NCBI GenBank assembly: GCA_030527205.1
Contig: JAUNBG010000012.1
Location: forward strand, 1-64,000
Direction of reading: 5' to 3'
Length of the DNA: 64,000 bases
Source of the DNA: Planctomycetia bacterium
GTDB lineage: Bacteria; Planctomycetota; Planctomycetia; Pirellulales; Thermoguttaceae
Shown here: piece by piece, positions 38,608-47,662 of the stretch
Position numbering within the stretch: the stretch's first letter is position 1
Layout: each line of letters begins with the position of its first letter
Translations under genes and position numbers: made by a program
Notes under the pieces: model-generated
What the model saw: the letters and a program-made list of their open reading frames with translations, nothing else
The model's database searches: none
Told to the model about the DNA's origin: nothing

Positions 38608-38647
38608 GCAATGTATCAAAAAATTATTTTTCTGAATATTTTTCAAT

Positions 38648-40189
38648 CTATTTTTCATCCGGTTCCATTTCCTGAATAATCCAGGCAAGTCGACCCAGGA
38701 CGCGCAGATAAAACATTGGGGTTATACTGAATAAAAAGGTTGCGAAAACGGAAGCAAAAAGAACAAACCAGAAGGAATCCGTATTTTTGGCAACAGCAAG
38801 AAGCAAAACAGTCGCCGCAAAAAGGCTGAACGCAACGAGAATAACAGAGAAAAAATAAAACTTGATCCAAAACCCTTTGATTTTTTTGAAACTTCGATAA
38901 ACATTTTTTGAAAGAAGAGCAAAAAGGGAATCGGTTTCCATACAAGACAGAAAAAAGACAGGAAAAAGGAAAATAACGCCAATAAGGAAGCTGAAATCGC
39001 CGAACCCCAAGGGCGAGAAAAGGAAATACCAAGGAAGACCGCTCAACAAAATAATGATGCCAAACCAGGCGAACTGTCCAAATCCGCCGATAAAACTGAA
39101 TTCCGGCCCTTCCTCTAATTGGTCGTCTCCGTTCGCTGTCGCCTCAAAAACATAAAAGGAGTTGGGAATCGACAAAATGCCCCAAAGAAAACTGAACAGA
39201 AACAAAATAACGCGATCTCCCCAAATGGCGCGAAAGAAAACGTTAAGAGTTTTTGTTGATTCGATTTCGCCGAATTGCAAATGAATATAATATTGCATTG
39301 CCAAATAAAAAGGAATCAATCCCATTGAAACAATGACCAAAACTCGAACCAAAAATCGAGGCGATAAAAGCGGACGGAATAAATGAGTCCAAAACGGTTT
39401 ATCGGGAAGTTGAGGACGTTCTGGAATCAACAATCTATCCGGATCTTCTCCGGCTATTTCTTTGGCTTCTCTCGCCCTTCGACGACGTTCATAAAGATCG
39501 TCCAGAGACGGCGCCGTTTGAAATTTCGACTCTTTTTCAAGATCGGAATGTTTCGAATAAGAGAACGATTCGCGTTCGGATTTTTTCTTTTCTCCCGAAA
39601 ATTGAGGCGGCGATTTTGGAAGGGAAACGTCAGAAAAGGATTCCGGCGATTCTTTAAGCGAATAAATGTCTTCCGATAACTCTTGTTTCGAATATTCTTC
39701 TTTTAATGCTTTTTTATCGGACAAATCATCCGAAATCGTCGCGGAAACGTTTCCGGATGAACGCTCCGGTCTCTGTTCCAATTTGTTCAACGAAGAAACA
39801 GAATCGCTCGATTTTTGCTCATCTGAACGATTCGGATTCTCAATAAATTCCGAACGCTCTGATAAAGCTGAATTATCAGAATAAGCCAAACAAATCAAGC
39901 TGTCTGGCTGAGTTGGGACGTTTGAATGAACCGGTTTATTCGCGACGTTTGGTTCGTTTGCGATATTTGATCCATTTGCGCAATTTGACTTGTCTGCATT
40001 ATTTAGTCTGGCTTGATTGTTTAAGCAAACCGAGTCAACAGGATCATCAGAACGAATCGAATTGATGGGATTTGTTTCGGGAAAGTCTGACTTTTGAGAT
40101 TCCGTCGACGCAGAAACATTTTTTTCTGAACTTTTTTCTGAAGCCAATGAATAAATGTCAGAATCTTCGAATTTCTCTTGATTGCCCAT
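38648..40189 (-). CDS. Hypothetical Ser-rich membrane protein
   Basis: A 513-residue protein in two halves. Residues 1-270 are hydrophilic, rich in S, N, E and K, and predicted disordered, with imperfect short repeats such as CANGSNIANEPNVANKPVHS. Residues about 275-500 carry six hydrophobic helices (e.g. FLVRVLVIVSMGLIPFYLAM, FGQFAWFGIIILLSGLPWYF, FVLFASVFATFLFSITPMFY). ATG 40189 with AAGG about ten bases upstream. The membrane half has the look of planctomycete DUF4013/Yip1-like integral proteins but no motif decides. Cytoplasmic tail followed by a membrane channel-like domain is inference. Confidence 0.6.
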   Translation of the reverse strand: MGNQEKFEDSDIYSLASEKSSEKNVSASTESQKSDFPETNPINSIRSDDPVDSVCLNNQARLNNADKSNCANGSNIANEPNVANKPVHSNVPTQPDSLICLAYSDNSALSERSEFIENPNRSDEQKSSDSVSSLNKLEQRPERSSGNVSATISDDLSDKKALKEEYSKQELSEDIYSLKESPESFSDVSLPKSPPQFSGEKKKSERESFSYSKHSDLEKESKFQTAPSLDDLYERRRRAREAKEIAGEDPDRLLIPERPQLPDKPFWTHLFRPLLSPRFLVRVLVIVSMGLIPFYLAMQYYIHLQFGEIESTKTLNVFFRAIWGDRVILFLFSFLWGILSIPNSFYVFEATANGDDQLEEGPEFSFIGGFGQFAWFGIIILLSGLPWYFLFSPLGFGDFSFLIGVIFLFPVFFLSCMETDSLFALLSKNVYRSFKKIKGFWIKFYFFSVILVAFSLFAATVLLLAVAKNTDSFWFVLFASVFATFLFSITPMFYLRVLGRLAWIIQEMEPDEK

Positions 40190-40429
40190 TGTTCTGCCTT
40201 AATTTATTCGATCTGTTTATACCGAAACCGGATTGGGTAACGACAGACTTCGCTTTCTGTAATCTTCTTGTCTTTGCCGAACTTGCGAAGCCAACGATTT
40301 GGGATTTTCCTTTGGCTTGAGTCAAGTTTGACCAATTTTCCGTTTGAAAAACTCAATGTTCTCTTTCGAAACAGAACTTCTCAAATTCGACTTGCAAAAT
40401 TTGATTTAAAAACCAACTTTCATCATTTA

Positions 40430-40540
40430 GGAACTTCGAAAAACCCCTTCGGAGCGCGGATGTCTCGTCCGCAGGAACGGGTTCTAACGACTTTATTCAA
40501 AATGCGTTTGTTGAAAAATCTGTTTTTTTTAGAACTTCCA
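40430..40540 (-). repeat. Family-1 TIR repeat, full copy, reversed
   Basis: On plus it reads AGGAACTTCGAAAAACCCC, then GCGGATGTCTCGTCCGC, TCTAACGACTTTATTCAAAA, TGCGTTTGTTGAAAAATCTG and TTTTTTTTAGAACTTCC. This is the reverse complement of the standard order. It lies between the Ser-rich membrane protein start and the end of the OPA transporter gene. Confidence 0.84.
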
Positions 40541-40594
40541 ATTTCTATTATAGCCTTTCTATTATAGCCGCCTTTTAATGTTTTTTCGACATTT

Positions 40595-42007
40595 TCAAAC
40601 GGATTGTTGATTTTCTTCTTTTTCGCGGCGCTCTTTTTCCAAAATTTCTGGCGGAGTCGCATTCAAAATCAGACCAAACAGCAACATTGCGGCAAAAGAA
40701 CAAATAAAGAGCATAATGAAAATGGCGTTCCATTCGCCGGTTGCGTTTACCAGACTTCCGACGCCCAATCCCGTAACAATCGTTGCCAAATAACCAAATA
40801 AACCGGTTAAACCGCTCGAAGAAGCTCCCGCCTTTTTCGTTGCCAAAGTCGCGGCAACGCAACCGATTAAACATTGAGGCCCATAAATGAAGAATCCAAG
40901 ACCACAAAGGAAACTCGCATTAACCATTAAAGACGAAGAATCGGCATACCAAAAGAAAAAGGAAACAATCGAACAGCCGAGCATATAAAGCAGGCAAACT
41001 TTTGCGCCGCGTCCCTTGAATAATTTATCCATAAGAATTCCGCTCAAAATGATTCCCAAAGCGCCAAACAACTCATAACCGGCCGTTGCCCAGCCTGCAT
41101 GTTTAATATCGATTCCTTTTTCGGTTAAAAATGTCGGAGCCCAATCGAGAATGGAAAATCGAACGATATAAACAAAAAAGTTGGCGAAGCAGAGAACCCA
41201 AACCGCCCAATTTGAAAAAACATGTTCCACTAAAATATCCCAAAATGATTCTTCGTCGGTTTTCGGAACGGCGTTTGAAACATTTCCGGCAAGGCAAGCG
41301 TTCGCTTGAGAGCGTTCAGCAAGCGTCGGACGACCGTTTTTGCGATCATAATAATCTTCAACCGGTTCAAACCCCATTGACTCCGGCGTATCCCGCAGAG
41401 CCCATAAAAGGAAAATGGAACCGGAAACAGCTAAAGCGGCGGGAACAAAAAAGCAATAGCGCCAACCAAGCGCAACGACAAAACTGTTCATAATGAAAAG
41501 AAGGCCTGCGCCCATCGAATGCGAAATATTCCAAGTCGCAAATTTAATTCCGCGTTCTTCCGGGGCGAACCAATGGCAAAGACTTTTGGCGCAAGGGGGA
41601 AATCCCATTCCTTGAACCCAACCGTTAATAATCCAGAAAGTTCCCATAATCCAGGAAAGACTGCTGAATCCGAAACCGATATTCGTCAAAGCGGCTAAAA
41701 ACAGACCCGCAGACATAAAATAACGCGGATTGACGCGATCGCTCCACATTCCATTGACAAATCGGGCAACGCCATAAAGAACGCCATGCGCCGTCAAATA
41801 AAAACCGAGCATTGGTTTGGTTATTCCGAGTTCCTCTTCGATTCCCGGCATTGCCATTGTTATGCTTTTGCGAACAAAATAAAAGAATATATAACCGATC
41901 ATTGTCGAAAACAAAATTCGATTTCGCCAATATTCATAGTCTTTATTCGGTTGAGGAACATTCGGAGCGGAATGATTCAACGGCTGAACCGATTCGTATT
42001 GAGACAT
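40595..42007 (-). CDS. OPA-family MFS transporter (GlpT/UhpT-like)
   Basis: A 470-residue, twelve-helix transporter of the organophosphate:phosphate antiporter group. Signatures are YFVRKSITMAMPGIEEELGI near the N-terminus, the loop GMWSDRVNPRYFMSAGLFL and NGWVQGMGFPPCAKSLCHWF, where the family has its WPPxxK-type segment. Substrates in the family are glycerol-3-phosphate, hexose-phosphates and phosphoglycerate. ATG 42007 with AAAGGAAAA upstream. A HAD-type phosphatase gene lies 58 bp upstream on the same strand, suggesting an operon for handling sugar or glycerol phosphates (inference). Confidence 0.88.
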   Translation of the reverse strand: MSQYESVQPLNHSAPNVPQPNKDYEYWRNRILFSTMIGYIFFYFVRKSITMAMPGIEEELGITKPMLGFYLTAHGVLYGVARFVNGMWSDRVNPRYFMSAGLFLAALTNIGFGFSSLSWIMGTFWIINGWVQGMGFPPCAKSLCHWFAPEERGIKFATWNISHSMGAGLLFIMNSFVVALGWRYCFFVPAALAVSGSIFLLWALRDTPESMGFEPVEDYYDRKNGRPTLAERSQANACLAGNVSNAVPKTDEESFWDILVEHVFSNWAVWVLCFANFFVYIVRFSILDWAPTFLTEKGIDIKHAGWATAGYELFGALGIILSGILMDKLFKGRGAKVCLLYMLGCSIVSFFFWYADSSSLMVNASFLCGLGFFIYGPQCLIGCVAATLATKKAGASSSGLTGLFGYLATIVTGLGVGSLVNATGEWNAIFIMLFICSFAAMLLFGLILNATPPEILEKERREKEENQQSV

Positions 42008-42065
42008 TGATTTTCCTTTCTGGAAAGAGAGAAGTCCAAAAAATGGATGATTGAGAATAGAATTA

Positions 42066-42923
42066 TTATTGCCGGCTTTCTTTCAATAATTGAGCCAGGG
42101 TTGAAATATTATCGAGGACAAGCTCCGGTTGCATTCCGCTTTCAGCAAGAGTTTCAAGCGTCGCTTCGCCCGTTAAAACAAGAACGCCGACAATGCCTGC
42201 CCGTCTGGCCATTTCGAGATCTGTATAAAGCCGATCGCCGACCATTGCGATTTCGTCTTTTTGAAGATTATAACGGGCCATAATTCCCTGTAACATTTCC
42301 GGACTCGGTTTGCCGGGAATCGCTTCAGGTTCGCGTTCTGTAACGTCTTTAATCAAAGCGCAGACCGCTCCGCAATCGACGAGAACCGTTTGTTTGTCGG
42401 TCGGGCAAACAGTATCCGGATGCGTTGCGATAAACGGCTTGCCTTGTTGAACCCAATAAGTTCCTTTACAGAGACGGTCATAAGTCAACGTTGTATCAAA
42501 CGCGACAATAATCATTTCCGGTTCCTCTTCGTCATATTCGGTAATCATTTTGTAACCGAATTCCGTAAATTCCTGACGGAGACTTTCTGTTCCCAAAACA
42601 TAAATTGATTTGACATCGGGATAATGCTGACGCAAATAATAAAGCGTCGCCAACGACGAAGTAAAAATGTTATCGTCTTTTCCCTTGAGCCCAAGTTTTG
42701 TGATTTTTTGAAGATAATCTTTTGCGCTTGTCGATGAGTTGTTCGTCAAATATGTATAGCCGATTCCCATCGATTCCAAAGCGTCAAACGTCGATTTTGT
42801 ATAAGGAAATAAAATTTTGCCTTTATAAATTGTTCCGTCCATATCAAAAACGACATGTTTGATTTTCGAGAGATCGACTTTGTCATCGAAATAAATAATG
42901 GAAGCGTTTTTTTGGTTGTTCAT
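42066..42923 (-). CDS. HAD-IIA family phosphatase (NagD-like)
   Basis: A 285-residue HAD hydrolase of the NagD/pNPPase subgroup. Motif I is VVFDMDGTIYKG (nucleophile Asp and acid Asp), motif II YLTNNSSTS, motif III Lys in PGKPSPEMLQ, motif IV IAMVGDRLYTDLEMARRAG. The C2-type cap lies between motifs II and III. Likely substrates are small phosphorylated metabolites such as glycerol phosphate or nucleotides. It is upstream of and close to the OPA transporter on minus, so the two may be expressed together. ATG 42923. Confidence 0.9.
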   Translation of the reverse strand: MNNQKNASIIYFDDKVDLSKIKHVVFDMDGTIYKGKILFPYTKSTFDALESMGIGYTYLTNNSSTSAKDYLQKITKLGLKGKDDNIFTSSLATLYYLRQHYPDVKSIYVLGTESLRQEFTEFGYKMITEYDEEEPEMIIVAFDTTLTYDRLCKGTYWVQQGKPFIATHPDTVCPTDKQTVLVDCGAVCALIKDVTEREPEAIPGKPSPEMLQGIMARYNLQKDEIAMVGDRLYTDLEMARRAGIVGVLVLTGEATLETLAESGMQPELVLDNISTLAQLLKESRQ

Positions 42924-43017
42924 ATTGATTACAAAAACTTAAAAGAAATTTTTAGATTATTATAAATAAAACGACAATTAACAGACAAAAAACAACAATT
43001 CAATATTTGAAAGAAAA

Positions 43018-44352
43018 TTAATCTTTGATAAAATAAAGAGCCTCAAGGGTTCGGAGATAAATGCCGCCGTCCAGAAAAACAGGGGTTGCCCAAACTCCGG
43101 ACTCGAGTTTGTTTTCAGCGATTTTTTCGAGCTCGGATCCGGCTTTATAAATCCAACCGGTTCCCTGGCGTCCGAAGAAATAAAGTTTATCGCCGACCAA
43201 GACAGGCGAACTGTAAATATTTTCGTTGAGAGAGTCTTTCCAAAGCATTTTTGAAGTTTTTGCATTAAGACAGGCAATTTCGCCCTGATCACTCAAACAG
43301 TATAGAAGTCCGTCATTAAGCAACAGGGAAGGCGTATAAGGGGGCGTCGGATTGCGTTGCAAAGACCAATTGAAATGCGTTTCAGTAACGTCGCCTGTTC
43401 CGTCGGTTCGAATGGAATTCAGAATTTTTCGCGGATATGCTTCGGAAATATAAAGATTCGACTCATCCCAAGCGGCCGAACTGACGCTCATTTTTGATTT
43501 CGTTTGAACAAACCAAAAGATTTGTCCCGTTTGAGGATCATAACTGATGATCAAACTGCCGCAGGTATTCAAAATGAGTTGATCTTTTCCCGACGAATGA
43601 ATCAAAACAGGCGAAGCATAACAGCCTTCTGTGTTGTTGGGACGCTCGGTTTCCCAAACAAGATTTCCCGTTTGAGAATCAAATGCTTTTAAGACGCCCG
43701 CCTCATATTGATTGTCATTGCAGACAATAACCGTTTTTTTATAAATGAGTGGCGAGGCAGAATAGCCATGATCCGCCTTGTTGGAACCCAACGATTGATT
43801 CCATAAAACATTTCCGTCCAAATCGCAACAGAACAGATGAACTTGCGAGTTTAAAAGAAACGAATAAAAAAGTCGTTCGCCGTCGGAAGCAATCGTTTGA
43901 CTTGTCCAGGAATTATCCGGATGAATTCTTCGAGAAGTTCCGGTCATGAGCGGAGCTTGTTTGATTATTTTTCCCGATTTTCGATCTAAAATGAGAATGG
44001 AAATCGTAACGTTGTCATTTTCCCCTTTTTCGCCAATCGGGAGATAAATATGATCGCCAAGAATGGTTGGCGTTCCGTGTCCGGCCCCAGGAAGCAACGT
44101 TTTCCAGGCAATATTTTTCTTTTCGTTCCATTCCAACGGCGCAATGTTTTGCTGAGCAATGCCGTTTCTCGTTATGCCTCGCCAAAAAGGATAATCGTTG
44201 GCAAACTGAGCTAAAAAAGTTGCATTCTGCGTTTCATCGGACGTTAAAACATCAGGCGTAGCAAAATCGGTCGGCAGGTCATTTGCGTCGGAACAAGAAG
44301 TTAAAATCGTTAGAATTAATAAAGGAAGCAAGAGAAAAAAATTGTTTTTCAT
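43018..44352 (-). CDS. PQQ-like beta-propeller lipoprotein
   Basis: About 444 residues from ATG 44352. Lipoprotein signal FFLLLPLLILTILTSCSD with Cys at the lipobox. The mature part is a PQQ-binding-like quinoprotein propeller with repeating blades such as ILDRKSGKIIKQAPL, KAFDSQTGNLVWETERPNN, SYDPQTGQIFWFVQ and CLNAKTSKMLWKDSL. The common planctomycete opening motif WRGITRNGIAQQ is present near residue 60 of the mature protein. No quinone dehydrogenase active-site domain is seen, so a scaffolding or BamB-like role is as likely as enzyme activity. The longer frame to 44394 has no signal character. Confidence 0.85.
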   Translation of the reverse strand: MKNNFFLLLPLLILTILTSCSDANDLPTDFATPDVLTSDETQNATFLAQFANDYPFWRGITRNGIAQQNIAPLEWNEKKNIAWKTLLPGAGHGTPTILGDHIYLPIGEKGENDNVTISILILDRKSGKIIKQAPLMTGTSRRIHPDNSWTSQTIASDGERLFYSFLLNSQVHLFCCDLDGNVLWNQSLGSNKADHGYSASPLIYKKTVIVCNDNQYEAGVLKAFDSQTGNLVWETERPNNTEGCYASPVLIHSSGKDQLILNTCGSLIISYDPQTGQIFWFVQTKSKMSVSSAAWDESNLYISEAYPRKILNSIRTDGTGDVTETHFNWSLQRNPTPPYTPSLLLNDGLLYCLSDQGEIACLNAKTSKMLWKDSLNENIYSSPVLVGDKLYFFGRQGTGWIYKAGSELEKIAENKLESGVWATPVFLDGGIYLRTLEALYFIKD

Positions 44353-44962
44353 GGGAATTATTTCTTGATTATCAGTGAAAATGAATGAAATCAAAATAAT
44401 GTTTCAGTCCGAATTGATTAAAACATTGAAATAATGGGAAGCTGAAAGAAAAAATCCTTTTTATCATTCGAAAATGTCTTAATCAATTATTTCTTGAGAC
44501 AAAATGTCGTTCAAGACAAGATTTCAGTATATCATCTTTTCAACCTAAAAGCAATATTGGCAGGCAAACCAATTTCAAACTTGACAAATCATAAATAATA
44601 TTGTAGATTGTAAAATATTCAGTTGGACTAAACAAGAAAAAAAAGAAAAAACCGAAAAGGGCAACAGAATTCGATTTTGCGTTATTCGATCGATATTGCA
44701 AGCCTTGCGTCATTGCAGACTTTATGAGCGCAACGAACCTGTGATTTTCAACAAACTTGAGCAAGAACGCAAATTCCGAAAAATTGTCATATTTAAAATA
44801 CTTGTTATATTAGGTTGAAAATTCCTAAATCCCTGATCAAATTTCTTGATTTTTGTCTTTCGGATTATCAATGGCGAATGCCCATTGAATCCTGAAGATT
44901 GTTGCCCATCCTGATTTCCAAACATTATCATTAAGCCATAAATATATAAAAGGAATATCATT
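44353..44962. other. Intergenic, nothing identified
   Basis: About 610 bp between divergent genes. AT-rich, no repeat of either family. AAAAGGAATATC at 44949-44960 supplies the ribosome site for the downstream GTG start. Small minus-strand frames here overlap that gene's start and are rejected. Confidence 0.5.
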
Positions 44963-45934
44963 GTGAACGCTCCCTGGATAATATATCGCCCAGAAATCAA
45001 AGTTTTAGACTGTACAATTCGCGATGGCGGTCTTGTTAACGATCATTTGTTTGGAGATCGTTTCGTTCAGGCGATCTACAAAACCTGTATCGAAGCAGGA
45101 GTTGATACGATGGAGATCGGTTATAAAAATTCGGATCAATTTTTTTCTCCAACCAAAAATGGTCCTTGGAAATTTTGTAATGAAGACGATATTCGACGAA
45201 TTGTCGATGATAATCCATCGGAGATGAGTATTGCCTGTATGATTGACGCAGGCAAATCAAACTGGAAAAAAGACGTTCTTCCGAAAGAAAAAAGCGTCGT
45301 TGATGTTATTCGGGTTGCCTTTTATGTTTATCAGGTTCCTGAAGCAATCGAAATGATTGAAGACGCTTTCCAGAAAGGTTATGAAGTCTCAGCGAATTTA
45401 ATGGCGATTTCAACCGTTAATGATCCCGAAATAGATCAGACTCTTGATATTCTCTCGCAGTCTTCCGTTTCGACCATTGTTGTCGTTGACAGTTATGGTT
45501 CCTTGATTCCAGAGCAGACCGAATATTTGACGAAGAAATTTTTAAAATATGCCAAACCGAATGGCAAAGAAGTCGGGATTCATGCGCATAACAACCAGCA
45601 GTTGGCCTTTGCCAATTCGATCGAAGCGATTCGTCAAGGGGCAACTCGAGTCGACGCCTCAATAGGCGGTCTCGGTCGCGGAGCAGGAAATTGTCCTATG
45701 GAATTGATGCTTGGTTTTTTGCGTAACCCGAAATTCAAATTGCGTCCGATCTATAAATGTCTTGAAGATCAATTTTTGCTTTTGAAATGTCAAATGGAAT
45801 GGGGGCCTTATCCGGAATATATGATTACCGGTCAAAAGAATCAACATCCTCGAGCCGCCATTCAGGCAAGAGAAAGCGAAGTTCGAAATCAATTTACAGA
45901 ATTCTTTGATAAAATATCGCAGGAAATAAGTTGA
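44963..45934 (+). CDS. HMGL-like aldolase (4-hydroxy-2-oxovalerate aldolase type)
   Basis: A 323-residue TIM-barrel DRE-type aldolase. The metal-binding N-terminal motif is LDCTIRDGGLVND. The C-terminal metal site is VGIHAHNNQQLAFAN (HAH), followed by DASIGGLGRGAGNCPMELML, the glycine-rich stretch typical of the DmpG/MhpE and related aldolases. Start is GTG at 44963, supported by AGGA. No dehydrogenase partner (DmpF) is adjacent, so a role in aromatic degradation is not supported. Family members also act in surface-sugar or branched-acid synthesis. Lone gene. Confidence 0.82.
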   Translation: MNAPWIIYRPEIKVLDCTIRDGGLVNDHLFGDRFVQAIYKTCIEAGVDTMEIGYKNSDQFFSPTKNGPWKFCNEDDIRRIVDDNPSEMSIACMIDAGKSNWKKDVLPKEKSVVDVIRVAFYVYQVPEAIEMIEDAFQKGYEVSANLMAISTVNDPEIDQTLDILSQSSVSTIVVVDSYGSLIPEQTEYLTKKFLKYAKPNGKEVGIHAHNNQQLAFANSIEAIRQGATRVDASIGGLGRGAGNCPMELMLGFLRNPKFKLRPIYKCLEDQFLLLKCQMEWGPYPEYMITGQKNQHPRAAIQARESEVRNQFTEFFDKISQEIS

Positions 45935-46188
45935 ATCAATTTGTCTTCTGCTGAACTTGCCTTGATGAAACTCAAACTTTTTGAGAATTCGGGATTCTTA
46001 TCTTTTAAAGGAAAACGGCAACAAAAAGAGATTTTTTGATCCTTATTCAGACTCAATTCGGAATGGGATCAGGCTTTTTCTTCGCGTCTTTTTCTGTTGT
46101 TGCCAAAGCTGGCGAACGCAACGATTCCGAAGATCAACAGGCTTAAGTATCGATAAATATTTCTCAATCCTCTAACCAAATTCAAATA

Positions 46189-47550
46189 ATGGAAAGCAAA
46201 AAAAAATTGATTGAGCCGCGAACTCTCAAAGGGTTTCGCGATTTTACGCCGGATATGATGATTCCGCGGGAACGGCTGATTGAGCGAATTTCAAAAGTAT
46301 ATCGAAATTATGGTTTTAGTCCAATCGATACGCCTGTTCTGGAATATCTGGAAATATTGTCGGGCAAGGGAAGCGATGAAACCGATAAACAACTTTATCA
46401 ATTTCAGGATCATGGCGGTCGGGAAGTTGGTTTGCGATTTGATCTGACGGTTCCTTTTGCTCGTTTTGCCGCCCAACATATCGGCGAACTCGGAACTCCA
46501 TTCAAGCGTTATCATTTGGCAAAAGTTTGGCGAGGCGAAAATACTCAAGCCGGTCGATATCGAGAATTTATGCAATGCGATTTCGATACAATCGGGACAA
46601 CATCCGTCATTTCCGATATCGAAACCGCTCTTGTTATCAACGATATTCTTGAAAAAATCGATTTGCGTTCCGAAGCGACTTTTACTCGTTTTAAAATTCG
46701 ACTCAACAGCCGAAAAATCCTGAACGGTCTTCTCGAGAAATTGGGATTACTTGATCAAACAACTCAGGTTTTAAGAGCTTTGGACAAGCTTGGCAAAATA
46801 GGAAGAGATGCCGTTATTGAAGAAATGATAACAACAGCGTCTTCGACAAATGATCAGGCAAACGCTATTCTTGACGTTGCGACTCTTTCTGGACAGCCCA
46901 ATTCGGAAATATTGACTCAACTCGAAAAAACCCTGGCCGGCAGCGTTCTTGGCGAAGAAGGAATCGCAACTCTTCGGCAGATTTTAGAGGCTGTTGTTGT
47001 CGCTGGAATTCCGGAAGAACGGTTTGTTTTAGATGTTTCGATTGCTCGCGGACTTGATTATTATACAGGAACGATTTTTGAAACCTTTCTTGATGACATT
47101 CCTCAGATAGGAAGCGTTTGCAGCGGCGGGCGCTATGACAATTTAGCAGAACTTTATACAAAGCAAAAGCTGCCAGGAATCGGAGCTTCGCTTGGATTGG
47201 ATCGACTTTTTGCCGGTTTGGAAGAACTTCAAATGGTCGAAAAAGTCGTTTCGCCGGTTAAAATATTGATTCCATTTTTTGACGAATCGTTGGGCAATGA
47301 ATATCTCAAACTCGCTGCAATTCTTCGTCGAAATGGAATTGGCGTTGAAGTTTATCCCGACGCCAAAAAACTTGGCCAACAACTCAAATATGCCGATAAA
47401 AAAGGCTTTGTTTTTGCCATTGTGATCGGTTCCAGCGAATTTGAAAAGCAAATGGCGCAAGTCAAAAATCTTAAAGAAGGAATTCAAAGGGAAGTTTCGA
47501 TTGCCAATCAGGCCGAAGAACTGATTCATTTTTTTCAACAAGAAAACTGA
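46189..47550 (+). CDS. hisS: Histidyl-tRNA synthetase
   Basis: A 453-residue class II synthetase. Motif 1 region TPVLEYLEILSGKGSDETDK, motif 2 FKRYHLAKVWRGENTQAGRY followed by REFMQCDFD, histidine A motif LDVSIARGLDYYTGTIFE, and motif 3 GIGASLGLDRLFAGLEEL. The C-terminal anticodon-binding domain is present (about 355-450). ATG 46189 without a clear Shine-Dalgarno. A terminator-like hairpin follows. Housekeeping gene. Confidence 0.96.
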   Translation: MESKKKLIEPRTLKGFRDFTPDMMIPRERLIERISKVYRNYGFSPIDTPVLEYLEILSGKGSDETDKQLYQFQDHGGREVGLRFDLTVPFARFAAQHIGELGTPFKRYHLAKVWRGENTQAGRYREFMQCDFDTIGTTSVISDIETALVINDILEKIDLRSEATFTRFKIRLNSRKILNGLLEKLGLLDQTTQVLRALDKLGKIGRDAVIEEMITTASSTNDQANAILDVATLSGQPNSEILTQLEKTLAGSVLGEEGIATLRQILEAVVVAGIPEERFVLDVSIARGLDYYTGTIFETFLDDIPQIGSVCSGGRYDNLAELYTKQKLPGIGASLGLDRLFAGLEELQMVEKVVSPVKILIPFFDESLGNEYLKLAAILRRNGIGVEVYPDAKKLGQQLKYADKKGFVFAIVIGSSEFEKQMAQVKNLKEGIQREVSIANQAEELIHFFQQEN

Positions 47551-47579
47551 ACCGGAATGACAACAGAGTTCATTATTTA

Positions 47580-47606
47580 TAAAGCCCGTCTTTTTTTCGG
47601 GCTTTT
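47580..47606. terminator. Terminator hairpin after hisS
   Basis: AAAGCCCG (47581-47588) and CGGGCTTT (47598-47605) form a perfect 8-bp stem with a T-rich 9-nt loop, 30 nt after the hisS stop. The 3' arm ends in four Ts. It also faces the end of the large minus-strand gene, so may work both ways. Confidence 0.7.
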
Positions 47607-47662
47607 GAACACAAAATTTCTAGCTTTTAATAGATTGAATGTTTAAGAAAGAAGAATCCAGG